A stretch of 64,000 nt of DNA from Burkholderiales bacterium (GTDB lineage: Bacteria > Pseudomonadota > Gammaproteobacteria > Burkholderiales > Usitatibacteraceae). The DNA is taken from assembly GCA_025359985.1 (NCBI GenBank), contig JANYDB010000064.1, positions 1 through 64,000 on the forward strand, given 5' to 3'. Positions 61,868 to 64,000 of this stretch are shown here, one piece after another. The first letter of the stretch is position 1. Each line of letters begins with the position of its first letter. The notes below the pieces were generated by a model. It was not told where the DNA came from. It ran no database searches and saw only the letters and a list, made by a program, of their open reading frames with translations. A program made the translations under genes and the position numbers.

Positions 61868-62731
61868 CTAGCGCGCTTGATCTGATGAAGTCGTTTCTAC
61901 CGTATTACCAAAACGCTGGTGAGCGTCCGGTATGGGTACATTTAAAATTGCTGCAATCGCAGCTTCAGCTCGCAACGCCAACTCTCGACGAGAAGCTGAT
62001 CCTGCCGGGATCGGGGGCGCAAAAGTGATTTCCGCAATCATCGACTTTTGGCTGACAATCAACTGCAGCGATTCCGCAAAACTCAGATCGTCAATGTAAG
62101 CAACCGCCACGCATCGGCCACCATCACTTTTATGGTAGCGCAAAGCGACGGGTGCTAAGGTGGCTTGGTTGACGACAGCAGGTTCAAATAAAGAAGAGTG
62201 AAACTTCAACAAGCGATCACCTGCTGTTGTAGTGCCTTCTGGAAAGAGTCCTATAGTGGCACCACTTCTCAGGACATCTTGTATCTCAGTATTGGTTCGT
62301 GCAGTATCGTGACGATGAGTGCGGCGAATAAAAATTGTACCGGCTTTTTCACATAACCAACCGATGATGGGCCAATCACGAATTTCCGCTTTCGCCACAA
62401 ATTGCGCGGGATGGGCAGCATTAATCACATAAATATCAAGCCACGAAATATGATTGGCCGCAATAATCATATCGCGCGCGCGCGTATCAGGGCGAACGCC
62501 ATGAATGGATAAAACAATATTAAGAATCCGCAGGGTTTTTAGCGACCACCATTGGGTTATTAACGCCCGTTTTGCGTTTTTAACCCGCGGGAAAATTACG
62601 CCTGCCACCAATAATCCGGCGGCAATATGTATACCCAACCTAGTCCAACGTATTGCGCGAATAAAACGATGCGTCTCAGAAACCACGTCGATACCGATCT
62701 TTTGCAGATGACTATGTTTTGTAGGTTGCAA
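61868..62731 (-). CDS. 1-acyl-sn-glycerol-3-phosphate acyltransferase (PlsC) family
   Basis: The 287-residue protein has one N-terminal membrane segment, the acyltransferase box NHISWLDIYVI (HX4D), IFIRRTHRHD, and GLFPEGTTT with the catalytic substrate site. It transfers an acyl group to lysophosphatidic acid or a related lipid at the inner membrane. It may equally be an ornithine-lipid (OlsA-like) acyltransferase. It converges with apaH by 33 bp and is upstream-flanked by the terminator of the glycine-zipper gene. Confidence 0.88.
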   Translation of the reverse strand: MQPTKHSHLQKIGIDVVSETHRFIRAIRWTRLGIHIAAGLLVAGVIFPRVKNAKRALITQWWSLKTLRILNIVLSIHGVRPDTRARDMIIAANHISWLDIYVINAAHPAQFVAKAEIRDWPIIGWLCEKAGTIFIRRTHRHDTARTNTEIQDVLRSGATIGLFPEGTTTAGDRLLKFHSSLFEPAVVNQATLAPVALRYHKSDGGRCVAVAYIDDLSFAESLQLIVSQKSMIAEITFAPPIPAGSASRRELALRAEAAIAAILNVPIPDAHQRFGNTVETTSSDQAR

Positions 62732-62805
62732 GTCTAACCTGTAACAAACACATCATAAATAAACCATAGTCTGGACATATCCCCAAATATTGACGGTGCC
62801 AACCT

Positions 62806-62835
62806 AAAAAAAGGCACCCTAAGACGCCTTTTTTT
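62806..62835 (-). terminator. Intrinsic terminator of glycine-zipper gene
   Basis: AAAAAAAGGC and GCCTTTTTTT pair around a 10-base loop, with poly-T in both directions. It lies 15 bp past the end of the glycine-zipper lipoprotein gene (minus strand). Confidence 0.85.
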
Positions 62836-62849
62836 GAGATCACAAATAG

Positions 62850-63317
62850 CTACAGCCTGGAGACTCGGGTCACGCCCTGCCCCGAGAGAATTCTAACGCG
62901 ATCACCGATTCGGAACTCCTCGTCTTTTTCCTGTGTGACGGCAATCAGTTTTCCACCCTCCAAGCGCACCGTTACCTCAACACCTTTGCGCTCGTTTTGT
63001 GATTTCTCGATTGCTTGCCCCGCAATGCCGCCCAATACCGCGCCCGCAATGGCACCTACTGCATTAGCTCTGCTGCCGCCACCAATAGTTGAGCCGCCGA
63101 TACCGCCCAACGCCGCACCAATCAATGTGCCACCTCCATCGCGTGGCGCGTCAATTTGCACATCGCGAACTGTCTCTATGATGCCAAGGCGTACAGATTG
63201 TTCACCACGTACCTGCGAACGGCTATAGTTGCTGCCACCCAAGCCGGGCTGTGCACAGCCTACCAACGCAGCACCTATGGCGATCGCGCTAATAATAAAA
63301 ATTTGTTTCGAGATCAT
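62850..63317 (-). CDS. Glycine-zipper lipoprotein (SlyB-like)
   Basis: The start at 63317 follows GGAGAATAGA; a GTG four codons earlier is less likely. The 155-residue protein has a lipoprotein signal (AALVGCAQP), then a glycine-zipper segment LIGAALGGIGGSTIGGG...AGAVLGGIAGQAIE that should form two packed membrane helices, and a C-terminal beta domain EVTVRLEGGKLIAVTQ. SlyB/Pcp-like proteins associate with LPS and OmpA in the outer membrane. It stands alone with a strong terminator. Confidence 0.9.
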   Translation of the reverse strand: MISKQIFIISAIAIGAALVGCAQPGLGGSNYSRSQVRGEQSVRLGIIETVRDVQIDAPRDGGGTLIGAALGGIGGSTIGGGSRANAVGAIAGAVLGGIAGQAIEKSQNERKGVEVTVRLEGGKLIAVTQEKDEEFRIGDRVRILSGQGVTRVSRL

Positions 63318-63353
63318 TCTATTCTCCACTTAATTAAGTCGGGGTCGTCAAGA

Positions 63354-64000
63354 TCACCAAAGTTGTTCATCAAAAGCCAGCTGATAACGTGAAGCAATAT
63401 CGTCGCGAGTCGGCTGATGGCCTTGCGGTCCTCGGTGTTCAATTTTTATGCTGCCAATTGTATTGGAGAGCCGTCCGATTTTCTGCCATGACCATCCACG
63501 CTCGATACCATAAAGCAAACCTGAACGATATGCGTCTCCGCATCCAGTAGGGTCTACGCGCCGATTTTCTTTAACGCTAGGAATAAAGATTTGTTGACCG
63601 TCTGCATAAATCACTGAACCTTCAGCTCCTTTTGTAACAAAAAAAGCCTTAACCCTATCTGTTAATTTGGAAATGGTGTCGCCAGTCCTCTCTTCCAAAA
63701 TGCGGGCTTCGTAATCATTGACTGCAACATAGTCCGCAAGTTCGATGAAATGTCGTAACTCATCTCCATTAAATACTGACATCTGCTGGCCAGGATCGAA
63801 AATGAAGGGAATACCTAAATCATGAAATTGTTCGGCATGTTGCAGCATGCCGTCACGGGAATCAGGCGCTAGAATGCCCAGCTTGATACCTTCGGCGTCA
63901 CCCACTTTATTCAAATATGAGGATGACATTGCGCCTGGATGAAAGGCAGTAATTTGGTTGGCATCCAAGTCGGTCATAATAAAAGCCTGCGGCACAAACG
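63354..64000 (-). CDS. PfkB-family carbohydrate/nucleoside kinase, partial
   Basis: The C-terminal part (at least 215 residues) of a ribokinase-fold protein is visible: FIFDPGQQM, DYVAVNDYEARILEERTGD, FVTKGAEGSVIYADG, and the catalytic VDPTGCGDAYRSGLLYGIERGW with its Asp base. The frame continues across the right edge (TTT GTG CCG upstream of the visible GTG), so the true start is outside. Its type (FIFDPGQQ, PTGCGDAYR) resembles adenosine-kinase-like members. It ends 36 bp upstream of the glycine-zipper start. Confidence 0.9.
   Translation of the reverse strand, partial: FVPQAFIMTDLDANQITAFHPGAMSSSYLNKVGDAEGIKLGILAPDSRDGMLQHAEQFHDLGIPFIFDPGQQMSVFNGDELRHFIELADYVAVNDYEARILEERTGDTISKLTDRVKAFFVTKGAEGSVIYADGQQIFIPSVKENRRVDPTGCGDAYRSGLLYGIERGWSWQKIGRLSNTIGSIKIEHRGPQGHQPTRDDIASRYQLAFDEQLW

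Noticed and set aside
62765-62776. AGTCTGGACA as another GntR operator
   Set aside because: It resembles the core but lacks the palindrome, lies upstream of a plsC-like core gene and is far from the island.

Overview
The window looks like a chromosomal segment of a betaproteobacterium of moderate GC content, probably in or near Burkholderiales/Nitrosomonadales. This is inferred from the gltB-gltD order, the DUF3034 / truncated haemoglobin pair, the tRNA-Arg(CCG) with encoded CCA, and a WecA-like / CapD-like / cytochrome c / apaH / plsC series. I ran no database search, so the placement is a judgement from protein families.

Layout. Positions 1-8884 hold mixed genes: a LytS/AlgZ-type two-component pair (response regulator cut by the window edge), a small membrane protein, a Tat-exported carotenoid-oxygenase-family protein, a DUF2141 protein, a 57-residue four-cysteine protein, an exported truncated haemoglobin with a DUF3034 outer-membrane protein, a decayed GGDEF gene fragment, and a three-gene methyltransferase operon. 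Positions 8963-46835 form one large accessory catabolic island of about 30 genes. Positions 46975-64000 look like core genome: glutamate synthase, two paralogous lipoproteins, two glycan-biosynthesis genes, tRNA-Arg, a cytochrome c, apaH, a plsC-like acyltransferase, a glycine-zipper lipoprotein and a PfkB kinase cut by the right edge.

The island. A GntR/UTRA regulator (8963-9691) is divergent from the first operon. The palindrome TTGTCCGGACAA, or its 10-bp core, recurs in all four control regions of the island: regulator/first operon (9713), the divergent region at 26500, the start of the 32353-42515 operon (32305), and the TonB-receptor / amine-oxidase divergent region (45165, a near copy at 45197, a degenerate one at 45322). 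I read this as the operator of the GntR protein and therefore the whole island as one regulon. It encodes a TonB-dependent receptor, several exported proteins (CpcT/CpeT-like, DUF1838, a VOC protein, a Tat/lipoprotein amine oxidase), an MFS importer, a dihydropyrimidinase-like cyclic amidohydrolase, an amidase, a LeuC/LeuD-like hydro-lyase, two MmgE/PrpD proteins, a PaaK-like CoA ligase, three family-III CoA transferases, MaoC, acyl-CoA dehydrogenase, a crotonase-like protein, a CitE-like CoA-ester lyase, HMG-CoA lyase and several oxidoreductases. One speculative but coherent reading is uptake of a sizeable substrate, ring opening of a cyclic imide or amide, amide hydrolysis to a (substituted maleate-like) dicarboxylate, hydration, CoA activation and lyase cleavage. 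The true substrate is not visible in the sequence.

Other structure: a dispersed, imperfectly palindromic ~65-bp intergenic repeat (four copies, bounded by AAACACTAG), strong bidirectional or intrinsic terminators at 42548, 56917 and 62806, and several enzymes with altered catalytic residues (nitrilase-like, tandem alpha/beta hydrolase, crotonase).
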